From Collybia mongolica (taxonomy: Eukaryota > Basidiomycota > Agaricomycetes > Agaricales > Clitocybaceae): a stretch of 64,000 nt of DNA. The notes beneath the pieces are model-generated. The model was not told the DNA's origin and did no database searches. It saw nothing but the letters and a program-made list of their open reading frames with translations. A program made the translations under genes and the position numbers. The stretch covers positions 3,348,001-3,412,000 of the forward strand of contig JAAXNY010000005.1 of the NCBI GenBank assembly GCA_013420905.1. The letters run 5' to 3'. Positions within the stretch are counted from its first letter, which is position 1. Every line of letters begins with the position of its first letter. Positions 32,543-49,400 of this stretch are shown here, piece by piece.

Positions 32543-34554
32543 CTAGTGTTCAGATGTATTACCTTCTCCTGACATCATGACTCGGATTTCGTTTAGTCCT
32601 TCTTGACTCATGTATTCTGAGAATATCTTCTCCTGAAATATAATTCCAAAATATAGTAATAATGATATTGTTGGGCAACTAATATTCTTTGTGTGATAGT
32701 TTGAAGCCTGCCGTGTGAAGAAGAGTCGCGAACTATTGAATGGAGGTCAGAAGTAAGCACAGCGTATCTCGAACGGTGACGGACTTGAACTTTCGCGATT
32801 GATCTTAGCTGCTCGAAATCATATCCAACTCGGTTACTTATATCACCTGCATGGACATGGCGTCAGAATGCGACAGATTAGTCAAAGTATGAGGAATACC
32901 GCTGTTGTGATACATGGGATCGACAACTGACGGAAAATGGGGTGAGTAGCAAGTAAATGATGTAGAAAAGGCTCATACTTGGTCCAGCACGTTCAAACAC
33001 CTGTGTTGCGGGAAAACCTTGCTCATGGAAAGACTACAGAATTGGTCAGCGAGGAGTTACACAAAACCCAGACTTCCTACCTGATGGTCACTACAACATG
33101 CCTGAATGTAGTTAATATCAAGGAGTGTTAAATTAAATGCGGGACATATAACAAACTGGAGTGAATCCAACGCGTAATTCTGGGCTATATATTGCGGAAA
33201 TATTGGCAACCAACTGGGTCACTATTGGTGAACCAATTCTATCATTGTGGATTTAGAAAATGTGTTTACTGAAAAGCGCTTTGACAGCCTACTTATCAGG
33301 AAGCCCTAACTGGGGTGGCTCTCCGGGTGCACGGTATGCTAACATATCGGCCTGAATCATGAGTGTAAGATTAGCATCGGCACCACGAAGCTCCCCTGTT
33401 ATGAACGAATGAGTTTGTGGTGACGAGATATAAGTTTGCACGCACGCGCATAAGCCCTTGAACCTAACAGTCCTTGTTCCTCTCCTGCGAAAGCAACAAG
33501 TTCAACATTGCTGTAGAACTTCACACCTTTTCTCAAGATAGCTCGCGCAATAGACAAAAGCGCCACGACGCCTGAACCATCATCATCAGCCCCGGGAGCG
33601 CGAGTCCTTCCGAACGATCCACGGCTGTCATAATGGGCACTCAGAAGTACTGTGGCTTTTGTTTCCGTAACAGCAGGGTAACGACTGTAACCCGGAGATA
33701 AGCATACAGTATGGTCAAGAGATACTCAACACAAGTTACCATATGACATTGGGTGCGAATCCGACCAAAAACGGCCTCAATTCACAAGTTGCACCAGTTT
33801 GTTCAAAGTGATCCTTCAACCAAGATGCAGCAGTTAATGCCCCCGTGGAGAATGAATGCCGAGACACAATGTCTGACTTCTTGTCCTCTCCGGTTAAAAA
33901 CCTGATATCATTTGTCATCTGGGTCAGTGAAATATTGTTCACTGTAGATGCAACCACAGGGTCAAACTGGAGCTGTGATAAGACTTGCTCCGCATGTCTC
34001 GTGGCTGATGTTAATACAGGCCGAAAAGTGACAGGAGAGGTCGGTAACAGTGTGGATTTCCAGAAACGGGGGAGAACTGTGTCAATAGTCCTGGCTTTGT
34101 CGTGACTAACGGATAGGAGGGCAGCGGAAGTGGTGCGATAAAATAGTTCATATCCCTTGTCTTGTGTGGGCAATCTCATCGCATGTTGTGGTAGGCCATT
34201 GTCGTCGAAAGGAGGAATATTGGTTGAGAGAGCATCGAGGAAAGAAACAAACTCGTTCCGGAACGACCGGGTCTGGGTTTTCAAAGACATATCAATCGCC
34301 TCTTCCTCCAACCACACAAGTTGCTGAATTTCTCTTTTTGGCTCCACAATGGTAGCAGACGTGGCCTGAGAGTTGGCTATCCATGTTTCTAGGCATTGGC
34401 TGTCTGGGAGTAGAATACTCAAAGTCCTTCCAGCATCGTGGTAGTTTCCATAGAAGTTATTTGATAGACAAGAATAGTCTACGAGAAGAGAAGAGTCAAA
34501 GGGGGTGACGAGCAGGAGAGCGAGAGGCAGAGCAACCTTCGCCATTATCGTCAC
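32543..34554 (-). CDS. M28 family zinc aminopeptidase, secreted or vacuolar
   Basis: This is an M28 metallopeptidase that removes N-terminal residues from peptides. The N-terminus MTIMAKVALPLALLLVTPFD is a signal peptide. A propeptide-like region of about 250 residues precedes the catalytic domain. The first zinc ligands lie in VLLSAHYDSRGSF and APGADDDGSGVVALL, and the catalytic Glu in LVAFAGEEQGLLGS. Later segments are DANLTLMIQADMLAYR, then small exons leading to GDISNRVGYDFEQLRSIAK, FATLLHTAGF and a last exon ending GEGNTSEH (stop 32543-32545). Introns in the 32630-33480 part are short and close together; the exact set there is approximate. It is divergent from VAC14 with 148 bp between the ATGs. 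Confidence 0.85.
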
Positions 34555-34702
34555 GGTTTGTGTAGTCGTGAGCGCTTTGATTGGCAGGTACTCACATTAG
34601 TAGCAAAGGCACAGCCACATACAGAGGGTCACGGTCGCGCTTCAACCGCGCTCAACCAACAGTTGTATTGTATGGTGTCTTTAAACATAACATTATCGCA
34701 CC

Positions 34703-37700
34703 ATGGGTCTGTACATTGACCAAGATCTTTGTTGACGTTCTAATTCCAAACATTTTGAAGATTCCGCGATAGCAAAACAACTAATTGACAAGATCTACGA
34801 AAAACGCAAGGCAGCGGCTCTTGACCTCGAGAAGTGAGCTGAAGTACCCCTCGGAGACTAGTGAAAATGGGTCACTGATACATTATTGACAGACAGATCC
34901 GAGATTGTCAGCTCCAAGGGGACCATCGTCGAATCAGTCAAATCATTGACCAACTGGTCGAGATGTTCAGTAACAACTCAAACCCGCTCCATATTCGTAA
35001 TGGAGGCCTCATTGGTCTCGCTGGAACAGCAATCGCTCTGGGCGTTGATATAGCCCCATATATGGAGAAATTCGTGGGGCCTCTTCTTGACTGTTTTGTT
35101 GATTCGGAGAACAGAATCCGGTACTTCTCTGCAGAATGTTTGTACAACATCGCGAAAGTGTCGAAAGGGGAGGTTCTGGTGTATTTCAACGATATATTCG
35201 ACGCGTTGAGTAAGGTGCGCGGCCGGCACTGGATTTTGCTTTCGTGTTCCGCTTACGCCGAGACTACAGCTCGCAGCGGATTCCGAGTTATCGGTCAAGA
35301 ATGGTGCCGAGCTCTTGGATCGTCTTCTGAAGGACATTGTCGCGGAATCTGCATCCGTGTATATTCCAATGTATCCAGAGACCGAGAAAGTCCGCGACGA
35401 ACGCGAGGACCCCCGAAGTGTCTTGGTCTCGTATCCTGATGGAATGCCAGGGGAGAAGTACCCTGGTGAGAGGAAGGCATTTTCCCTCGCTTATTTCATA
35501 CCCCTGCTACGGGAGCGCATCTACGTCGTTAGCCCGTTTACGCGGAGCTATCTAGTGTCCTGGATCAATGTTCTCGATTCTGTCCCAGAGCTGGAGCTTA
35601 TATCTTATCTACCCGAATTTCTCGATGGTTTATTGTGAGTGGTAGCATGGGCCTTAGTATCTTTGATCTGATATAATATGTAGGAAGTATCTATCTGATC
35701 CAACCGAAGATGTCCGAGTGGCTACCGAGACTCTCTTGGCTGATTTCCTCCGTGAGATACGGGACGTTAGCTTGGTGCGCCGACAACTGGAAGAACAAGC
35801 GAAATCGAAAACCCCAGCAGAGTCGCTGAGGCGTGTTGATGTGGCGAATGATAGATTACCAGAACTTACACTGGAAGACTCAGAGCACGCGGTGTTTATT
35901 GGGGAGAATGATGATCACTCGAACTATGATAACGACTCCGCATCCAAGGAAGATCCTGCATCTGAGGTCGATGATCGGGACACAGGAGGTATGCTTATAT
36001 TCTAGAAGCCACGTAATTTGCTGTAAATTGCTCTTTAGCCTGGGTGCCAGGGCAAGGCGTCAAAATAGACTATGCGGCGGTCATAGAAATTCTCATTCAA
36101 CAATTGAACCCGGAACGTCAGTGGCTTCTCCATCTACCCCACCACATTGTATTCTAATCATCTCGACAGATGACGAGATTCAACAATCAATAGGGTTGAG
36201 ATGGCTGGCTGATTTCCTGAGCTTTACACATGAGGTCATGGTTCCTTTCACTCCCCGTTTAATACCTGCAATTCTTCCGAACCTAGCACACCACGTTGCA
36301 ATGATTCAAAGCGCTGCCATTCGGACCAATAAACTTCTTTTCAACGTAATACAGAGTCTACCCTCCCCGGTAGAGGTTGTACCGAAGCTTGAAAAACCCC
36401 AATCTTCTCGGATGCTCAGATCTCCAACCCCTTCCACAACCACTCCGAGGCCAGTTGCTTTCACGAAAGACGCGTCTAGGGATGTGTCTTCTCCGGAATC
36501 AGCACTGGAATCTCCAACGGTGCCAACGATACCTCTACAGAGATCGCGAGCTAGTACTACAGATACCGCCATGGCTCCTCGTGTGGCACCTCCTGCAGAA
36601 GCCAATCCTCCCCCCTCAAATCCAGAGCCTGGCAGGCCGCCTTCGCCAAATTTGTCCTCTGGACATGCGGATCTCTTATCCACTCAAACCCCTCCCGAGG
36701 AAACCGACCCATTCGACTATCAAGCAACTGTAAATGAGCTCACTATTCAATTCATCAGCGAGTTTGAGGAGACACGTGTAGCAGCTTTGAAATGGCTGAT
36801 CATGCTCCATCAAAAAGCCCCAAAGAAGGTAGTGTCATGCGTGATAGAGGGTGGAATAAAACTAAAGACGTCAAACAATAGATCCTTGCTATGGATGATG
36901 GAACCTTTCCAGCATTACTCAAGACGCTATCCGATAGTTCAGAGGAGGTCAGAGTCAAAGAATCTATCCTAATCACAAATTGTTGATGAACGGAATCCTA
37001 GGTGATCAAGCATGACTTGCAACTCCTCGCTCAGATTTCTTCAAGCTCCGAAGAAAATTATTTCAAGGCTTTCATGATGAATCTTCTCGAACTGTTTAGC
37101 ACTGATAGGCGCTTGTTGGAAACTCGAGGGAGTCTGATAATTAGGCAACTTTGTCTCAACCTTAACACCGAAAGGATATATCGAACCTTTGCAGAGATCC
37201 TGGAGAAGGAGGACGTAAGCTGGTCTTGTCCGAAAATATTGCCCTTACTCATCCAGGTGACTTCCAGGACTTGGAATTTGCCAGTGTCATCGTCCAAAAG
37301 TTGAACATCATCCTAATCACATCCCCCGAGTTGGCAGAATTCCGAAAACGACTGAAAAGTTTGGAGACTCGGGTAAGCTATTTCTATCCAAGGCAATACT
37401 AAGCTTTGACTCAACAAAATATCTATACTCTCCCAGCAAGATGGTCAGGCTTTGTTTACAACATTATACAGGTCGTGGTGTCACAACGCCGTTGCTGTCT
37501 TCTCACTCTGCCTTCTTGCCCAAGCCTACGAACACGCTTCCAATCTTTTGTACATCTTGTGGGTTTTAACACATAATAAGGTTGCGACAATGCTGACATT
37601 AGATGAAGTGCAGATTTGGAGATTACAGTTCAGATGCTCGTTCAAGTTGACAAACTTGTACAATTGATCGAGTCACCCGTCTTTACTTGTATGTGGTTCT

Positions 37701-38403
37701 ACCTGAGTGACGCTACTCTCGTCCTTGACCTACTATTGACCGATAGACATACGCCTACAACTGCTGGAGCCTGAAAGATACCCCCACCTATTCAAGTGCC
37801 TATATGGATTATTGATGCTGTTGCCACAAAGTTCGGCTTTTGTCTCACTCAGGAATCGCCTGAACGCCGTAAATTCGGCCGGATTCTTATATATTGCCCC
37901 CAAATCGTAAATACAGTCTCTGTCAGTGACTTTCAGCTAACGACGATTTCCTTCTCAGATCCATAGGGCCGTTATCTACTCGGTCTAAAATTGGACGGGA
38001 TGAGATTAAATGGCAAGAGCTTCTTCTGCATTTCCGTTCAATTCAGGCCAAACACGAGAAGGCGAGACGACAAGCCCTGGGTACCGATACCTCACCATAC
38101 AACGACTTCTCTGATACGGAACGGCCTAGTGACCTGTCTGCATCTGGCGGTCCGGCAGAAAGAACCGGACGTCCTGTATCAGTTGTTGGGCGTGCTCCAT
38201 TACGAAGGAGAGTCACAGGCGAGCTGCCCCTGAACCCGACGAGTATCCCTACACCTAGTCGAAGTGGAGCTTTGTCTCCACTTAACCCGAGGGCTAGAGC
38301 TGTTGGAGGACAGAATGGCGTTGGGCCAACGCCGCTTAATCCTGGCGTCCCATCAAACCCCCAAGCCCAGAAACGGAGGCCGATAAGTCTTACGCGTAAA
38401 TGA
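34703..38403 (+). CDS. VAC14: VAC14, scaffold of the PI(3,5)P2 kinase complex
   Basis: Vac14 is a HEAT-repeat scaffold that assembles the Fab1/PIKfyve kinase and Fig4 phosphatase on vacuole or endosome membranes. The likely start is a 4-nt coding exon ATGG (34703-34706) spliced over a 54-bp intron to 34761, giving [20 protein letters not shown], the expected N-terminus. HEAT repeats follow: [100 protein letters not shown]. Then [20 protein letters not shown] and, after a long Pro/Ser/Thr linker of about 110 residues, [20 protein letters not shown]. The C-terminal part is cut by several short introns and ends in a basic Ser/Pro tail, [13 protein letters not shown], before TGA 38401-38403. Confidence 0.9.
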
Positions 38404-38544
38404 TAGCGTTTATTCGGTCGGATTTTTTTAAATATGAACCTGAATGTTGAGGACTTTGTGTACATATAGCGTTTTCAGTCGTAATAGCCCAGTTCATGGG
38501 GACTCTTTAAAGATATATTTCACTATTCAATTACTTCAGACGCC

Positions 38545-39692
38545 CTAAAGATGGGAATTTGTAGAGACAAGAATGTTCTTCCGGATGGTCTCGATATCCT
38601 CATCTGAAAGGTTGAGATATTTCTTGATATATGACTCCACCCCTCCATACTTATCCTGCAGTAGTGCAAGGAAGGCCATCATGGTTTCGTGCCTAGAATT
38701 TGTGTTTAGCGATTACATGGGATAAAATAGCCTTTTTATTATCATACCGGCAGGTGAACATGTTAAGGGCAGCCTCGTTATTGGAGGCGAACAAGGGCTC
38801 CTTGGATAGCCGGGCCATGATCATTTCCCGCGCAGGTTCACGGCCGACACGGGTGAGCGCATAATCGTTGGAAATTGTCCCGTCATCTACACCGGCGAGC
38901 TATGGAACGCACGTTGAGGAAGGGCTAAGTAGAGGTCGAAATATTTACCCTGAGTATAATTGCAGCAATGATGCCCGTTCGGTCCTTCCCGGCTGTACAA
39001 TGGAAGATACATCTCTCTGTTGGATTATCTCTGATATGTCGCAAGATAGTGCCAAATGACGGTCCGCCGTGATCTAGAATCTGGGAATATAGCTCCATAA
39101 AGGCCTATTTGCCTTCAGTACTCACTCCCTTCACTTATAAGTAGTCAGAACCATACCTCCGTCTTTCCGCTAGCATACAATCGGTATCGCCTGTACAATC
39201 ACATGGGTGAGATTATGGACGGGTTACCGGTATTAGCTGTACCACGTACGTACTTCGCCATCATCTCTGGGCTATAATCTTCCGTTTGAAATACGGGCGC
39301 TCGAACTATCTCTACATTATCAATTTCGGGGAGAGGTGAATTGAATTTGTGGATTTCGGTGTCTGATCTCAGATCGAAGACTTTGGATATCCCCAGGGCT
39401 TGAATTTGATCCTTTCCTAGGAGGCAATCTCACTTTAGGGAAGGAGAAAAGAGAGTGAGTATTTACCTTCTCCAGTGATTCCAGATAATTCTGCAGAGCG
39501 AAAGAGAAAAGCAGGTTTCGTAATTTTGCCTGGGTACAAAGTAGACGGATATGAGCCTAGATCTCTGATATTTATCACCCCAGAAATTGAGACAAAGGGA
39601 GGATGAGAGAGAACATCCGCGACATAAGCAGGATCTAGAGGCTCGAGATCGTTCATGGAAGGCGGGACGAAGAGGGACTGATAGCGTGACAT
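38545..39692 (-). CDS. Tyrosine/serine protein phosphatase (Y_phosphatase3 type)
   Basis: This is a dual-specificity-like protein phosphatase of the single-domain Iphp type found in many fungi and bacteria. It opens MSRYQSLFVPPSMNDLEPLD and has ISGVINIRDLGSYPSTLYP, then the substrate loop FLFRSAELSGITGEG. Later exons give SKVFDLRSDTEI and the catalytic P-loop ERCIFHCTAGKDRTGIIAAI (C-x5-R). DDGTISNDYALTRVG, MFTCRHETMMAFLALLQDKY and GGVESYIKKYLNLSDEDIET follow. It ends ILVSTNSHL at 38545. Around five short introns. It is divergent from MCM6 with 111 bp between the ATGs. Physiological substrate unknown. Confidence 0.85.
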
Positions 39693-39803
39693 GGCAGGTG
39701 TGTCACATACACGAGACTGCCTGCCCTAATGCGTGACCGTGTTTTCATTTTCACTTGTCAGTCCTATCGCGTTGCCTTCACACAATAAGGCTATCACGGC
39801 GAA

Positions 39804-43106
<3,303 letters not shown>

Positions 43107-43433
43107 TTTACTTTTTTGTTTTTGTGATATTGCTCCATTGTAATTCCTTCCCGTACATTGTATAGTAGATTATATTTCACTTGTATGTCATAGCGTCGGC
43201 TTCCGGACAATCGGGACGCGACGGCACGTGGTCACAATGCCCAAGCAAGCCTAATTTGAGATCACCGATGCTTCGAGTCCGAGTCGTAACCTGCCAGTCC
43301 TTGTTTAACTAACGACAATCTCCGTATGTGCTTTACATGAACCGAGGGTAATCTGGCACCATAGCTTTCAGATTTTCTGAAGCAGTCAATCCACTGTCAC
43401 ATACCCCAAGCGCTATCATTAGCCTTTGGCATC
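43107..43433. other. Intergenic region with one CACGTG site
   Basis: This 327-bp stretch lies between MCM6 and the formin gene, both on plus. It contains AT-rich 3' sequence, then a CACGTG at 43225-43230 in a GC-richer block that probably belongs to the formin promoter. Confidence 0.4.
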
Positions 43434-46400
43434 ATGTTCACAGTAAAGAGTCCACTGGTCGTTCCAACTATCCTGGTGACGGGGTCACTCCATTTTGCCG
43501 AGGTTCAGCAAGACGGTAAAGCTCAGGACGTGGTAGATGCTCTAGTATCACTGAAGGAAATTACGAACGAGATCATCGGCGACCTGGAGGATCATGGTTG
43601 GGCCTTGCAGCGGATAAGGGTCGAGCAATATGGTCGAACCTGGGAAGAGGATGAACTTGAGGCTTTAGGAGATGGTATGATTATACATCTCGAGGTTTTG
43701 AAGTACTCACATTAATGTATAGGCACCCTTGAAAGTGATACGCCTATGGCCCCACTCGTAAATACTGCAACACATATGCCCATATCACAACGACACTTCT
43801 CATCGTTCTCAATGACTTCACATCTCCATATTCCCGTCCTCCGTCTGGTGTCTCTCCATCCCATGCTCTCTATCAACTTTCTATTTCTTCGCGTTCCTGA
43901 AATTCATGACGGTTACGAGTACAGACTCTTCATATCCAAGAGCATGAGTGTTAGTGAAGTTATTGATGCAATCATGGAGGAACTTGGCTTAACCAAGTCC
44001 CTACCCATTCCAGGGGGAGGGAACATAGACTATGTTCTGGAGGAGGTATGGTGGGATCAAAACTCTGAGAGTACGATCACAGAACTTTACTCTCAAATCT
44101 TGACTGACGTTGAGGTTTAGAGTTCTCGAGGCTTCCTGCATCCTCACCAATGTTCAATTTCATTAAATTCCCATATTCTGCAAATCCCTTCTCCAAATCG
44201 GCAAGGCGAAAATTCAGGATTTGTGTGCCTGATGAATGGTATCGACGCTCCAAATCCCGCACTATGTCTACTACATCTTTTGAAACTTCCGAGTCTACCA
44301 TTAAACAGTTGGCGTCACTTCAAGAATCAGACGAAGAAGACGAGGATGAAGGCACCGCAAAAGTGGCTTCAGGTTCACCGATGCGCCCAGCTGCCACAGG
44401 CACCGTGGACTGGCGAGGGTCATTGTCTCAGAACCGATTATCTAGTTTATTTGATGGATGGCTGCATTCTACCTCACCAACGTCGCCTAGTCGCGTCTCT
44501 ACCGTCAGCTCCCCTGATAATCGGAAGAGCGTAAGCGAACCTAAACTTGTCAGCCATATTGCTGGAAATGGCCTCAAGGTGGGTAACGTAAATGATGGGA
44601 TTGAGGATGATTTTAGTGAGATCGATTTTGAGAATATGCTGGTATGGTTTACAATCCTGAAACGAAGTCAAAGCTCATTATTTACCAGAATGAGATGGGT
44701 CTGAAAGGCGACAAACGTACACGTATGTACGAACTGTCGACGTCTCAGAAACAATATCTTCTACGTCAGAATCACAACTCGAGGACCAAGGTCGCTGATT
44801 TATCAACGAAATCCTCGCAGACTAACCAGCCACTGTACGCCGCGTCGTATGGTCCTTCGAGTGCGAGCGCTTTGTTACCGCGGCTAGTACCTCAATTGAC
44901 GGGCGATGCTGGACTCATGCGGAGATTTTCTATGGCTGGGTGGGGAACGGGAGGCACGGCACCTCCTGTGATCTCATCAGAGCCCAGTCGCTCCAGTGGC
45001 GAATTCGATTCGAGCGCATACGGGAAAGGGAAGGCCCATGTTGAGAGGGTGGTGGAAGAGATGCAACCAATCCAACCGCAAACAACAGGTGGGCTTTGGA
45101 GTAGCTGGTGGGCTTCTTCCGGTGGAGAGAACGCTGCAACAGGCGAGAAAACGGAGAGCAGAGAAACAGAAAAATCACCGAGATGGTACGTGGATGTGCT
45201 ACGAGCAGGCAAGACCACCGATAAAAAGCTGGTAAAACATCTTATTTCATTACGTGTACATCTTTCTACAGCAAAGATGGTATGGATTCAAGGTTTTGTG
45301 GTTGAAGAGAAAGGGCTGGATGCACTTGGAACGTTGCTAGAAGGTCTCGTTGCAAAAGGCGGCAAGAGACGAATTTTGAATGAATTAGAAACGTCGGTGC
45401 TCTTAGAAGTCATCAAATGCTTACGAGTATTGTTGAATACGGAGGTGAGTTTCCTCTCTGCAGTTCTATGGTGGCACTCTGACGCCTTTTTAAGCCGGGC
45501 TTTGCCCAATTCCTTTCATCCCCAACTGCGATCACCCACATCGCATACTCACTTCACGCATCTTCACTCAAACTTCGAACATTATCTTCAGAACTTCTCG
45601 CAGCCATATGTGTATTATCGCTTAACGATGGACATAAAGCTGTTCTTGCAGCCATGTCGGACTATCGTGTTGCGTATGATGATGCATTTCGCTTTGAAAA
45701 CCTTATAGCATGCCTGCGCCCAGTCGAGTTCGGGGGCGAATCAGAAAATGAGAACGCTGCTGGATATGGGAACGAAGAGGAAGGCGTATGGGAAGCTCGA
45801 ACAGCATCCATGGCATTGATAAATGCCTTAACAAATTGCCCCGATTCACTCGAGGATCGCATCATTCTCCGAGAAGAATTTGGAAGAAGAGGGTTGAATG
45901 AAGTCATAGTCGTGCGTGATCCACAGTCTACATATGAATCCAATACATCGCTGACATTCTACGACAGGCTTTGAGGTATATTAAGCCCCCAGATGGCCTG
46001 TTGACTCAGCTCGACGTTTATACGGAGGAGAAATTTGAGGACGAAGAGGACATGCGAGAACGAATTCATCGAATGATGTCGCAAACCGTCGTCAAAGGTC
46101 ATGAACGGGCGCGGTCAGATTCCGAAGAAGTTCTCGAAGATCTCATTACCCTTGCAAAGCAACATGGCGAGCTCTACCCGATGATGGTAGATATACTCAA
46201 CCATTACGGCCAGATATTGCAAAAAGAAGTTGGAATGTAGGTACTCTTTTTTCCTTTGGATAACGCGATTCTGATTGACACATTTCCCAGCCAATTGAAA
46301 GCCGACCTGTTTACGATACTCGATCGTTTTGTGCAACAGGCAGCACTCCTAGACAATTTGTATGTCCTATTTTCTCCAACAATCTAATCCATGAACAAAC

Positions 46401-49400
46401 TTCTCCTAGTGATGACAACTGGCACGTTTTCTTGAAGAAGTTCGCAGCGTCTGTCCAGCACATCACTGGTCAAAAACTGGAGGTCAAGGCTGTGTCCGAC
46501 GTTAATTCAAGGGATATCGTGGAGCAAGAATTGGAGGAACTCCGAAGTAAAGTTGATGAACTCAGCGAAGAAGTACGCCGCCATACTCTCGGAAAACATC
46601 TAACAAAGAGAAATTACAGAAAACTGAACTACGCAATGAAATCAACCAAAAAATTGCTGAAATCAACACCCTAAAATCGCTGCCTCTAGGGATACCAGTT
46701 CCTAACATGAAGTCCTCGGGAAAACCCGCAGAAGTCAGTAGATATCCTTGCTTTGTTTTCGTTTTCATTGTGAACGAATTACCCATAGAATTTTCATGGC
46801 CTAGTTCAGCGGCTTGTGCAAAAAGAAAAGCAGGTACTCCAACTCCAATCAGACCTCGAACGTTTTAAAGCCCAGAGCCCTGGAGAAGGGCGTGATGCTG
46901 TATGTTGCGTTTACTCAAGATCCCACCCTAGGCTGTCCTAATCTCATCCTAGGACGAGCGTCTCAAGCGAGAAAGAGACAGATTGAAATGGAACACACTG
47001 ATGGATGAAATTGCTAAACTGAAAATCAAGGTTTGAAAATTCTTTATTCCCGGAAAACTGGCTTACAAAAACTTCAATCATAGAATGGTGAAATTGAGGC
47101 CTCTATTAGCATCAAGGACAAAGAAATAGTCTATCTCAAACGTGCGCTAGAATCGGTATACACTCGGTTCATATCTCGGGAAGAAATTCGAGAAGAGAAC
47201 AGGGAAGCCGGCCTAGACGCGGAACTTATTGCGACACGAACTATCGAAAAATTGACGCAAAAAGATGAACAGATCGCTTCGCTCTGCAAAGAGGTGGAGG
47301 AGCTAAATGCCAAACTTGCAGCGAAGCCTAAGACTGAAAAGGAATTTAAGGCAAAATCTCCTCCACCACCCCCTCCTCAAAAGCCTAGGAGGACTTCGAT
47401 GCCGCCACCAACGCCTTCACTTACACCGCTATCATCACCCTCAATCCCGCCACCGCCGCCCCCTCCACCACTGCCCACATCACAGGCACATCTCAACCCG
47501 CAAACAAATGTTATACAATCGGGGACTCCACCAGACAATCAAATATCGTCCCCTATTCTTCCTCCTCCGCCACCACCTCCCCCGCTGCCACCGCCTCCTA
47601 ATGTCGTCGGCATTCCACCACCTCCTCCACCACCACCACCTCCACCGACCTCCCCAGGAACGGGACCTCCCCCTCCACCTCCACCTCCACCGTCTGCATT
47701 CAAGATGGGTGGTAAAATGAAGATCAACAAACCAGCCATTCGATTGAAACCATTCTTCTGGAACAAGCTTACAAACCATGCTGTGATGTCAACTGTATGG
47801 AACGACATCACTTCCAATATTGAATTCAACATGGAAGATCTTGAGGCCAATTTCAAGATCGACAATACGCCGTCTAGCTCACAAATCCTGAGGAGCCCCA
47901 CAAGGAAGCAAAATGTAACAACACTACTGGATATCACGCGTGCCAATAACATAGGTATTTTGCCTACTTGTCTCATTTGAAATTTTCTTATCAGTTACCC
48001 CAGCTATAATGCTCTCGCGAATCAAAATGAGCTTCCCCGATATTCGGAAGGCATTGCTTGATTTGGACAATGAAAAGCTATCATTTGACGATCTGAAGGC
48101 AATCAGTAAACAGCTTCCAACTTCCGACGAAGTATGTCTGTTAGGATACGCATATACCTCAACTGACAACGTTCCGATCAGATTGGGCGGATCAAGGACT
48201 TCGACGATGTTGGGAAGCTTGCTAAAGCAGATCAGTATTTCAGCCAGGTAATTCAGAAAACATTTAGGTTATCTGATGCTAATCAAAATCTAGATCATCA
48301 CTATTCCACGACTATCGGAGCGAATTGATTGCATGCTCTATCGCCGCAAGCTCGACCTTGATATCGCAGAAATTCGTCCAGAACTAAATATACTACGCAA
48401 CGCCTCCCACGAACTTCGAACATCACACAAGTTCAAGAGGGTTCTACAGGTCTGTTTTGATTCTATGTATAATGGCTAGGTGATCCTGATCGATGATCAC
48501 AGGCTGTTTTGGCTGTTGGTAATGCTCTCAATGGTTCCAGCTTCAGAGGAAGTGCTCGCGGTTTCCAACTCGATGCTCTGCTCAAGGTACGTAGGTTACC
48601 TTAGTGTAGATGACATATTATTAACACTGCATATAGATGAAAGAGACGAAAACAGCACGGGGAGGCCCTGATTGTCCAACCCTTCTCCATTATCTCGCCC
48701 GGGTTCTGATGCGTACAGACCCTTCCCTCGTTACATTCATTGATGACCTACCGAATCTAGAACCCGCGGCACGCGGTGAGTGCCCACTTGCTGACGTCGA
48801 TAAGGAGTCCTGAATCACAAAAATTTAGTTTCAGTTCAGACCATCTCACAGGCCGTGAATAGCTTAGTCTCTGGTTTGGGCCAAATCAGAGAAGAACTGA
48901 AACAGACAAGGCATATACACTTGCTGCCCGAAGATCAATTCGTCCGTGTTATGCAGGTTTGGCTTTTTTTTTTTTTTTTTGTATTTCGCATATTGAAGTG
49001 AACACTCACACAACCGTTAAGCCTTTTGTCATGGAGGTGGAGCCAAGTGTTGATGCGCTGAAGAACATGAGTACCGCTCTCGAGAACGAACTTCGATTAC
49101 TCCTTTCGTATTATGGGGAAGATCCTGATTCAGCGGATGCTCCCAAACCAGAGGACTTCTTCGGATTGGTAGCTTCATTCTCAGCTTCCCTTCAGGTTCG
49201 TATTTGTGTGTGGCCTGAACTGCTATACTAATTTTATTAAATGTAGAAATGTGCACTCGAGGTCCATGATGCACAGCAGAAACTGGACATATCATTGCTG
49301 GAACCTCCTAAAGAAGTTGTAGAAGTTGAGGAGCAAACTTCAGATGCAGTTAGTTTCTACAGCATCACTGCCCGCGCATGCAATAATTATCCTCGACCTA

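Noticed and set aside
47480..47976. Minus-strand glycine/tryptophan-rich ORFs
   Set aside because: They are the antisense of the formin FH1 polyproline coding region.
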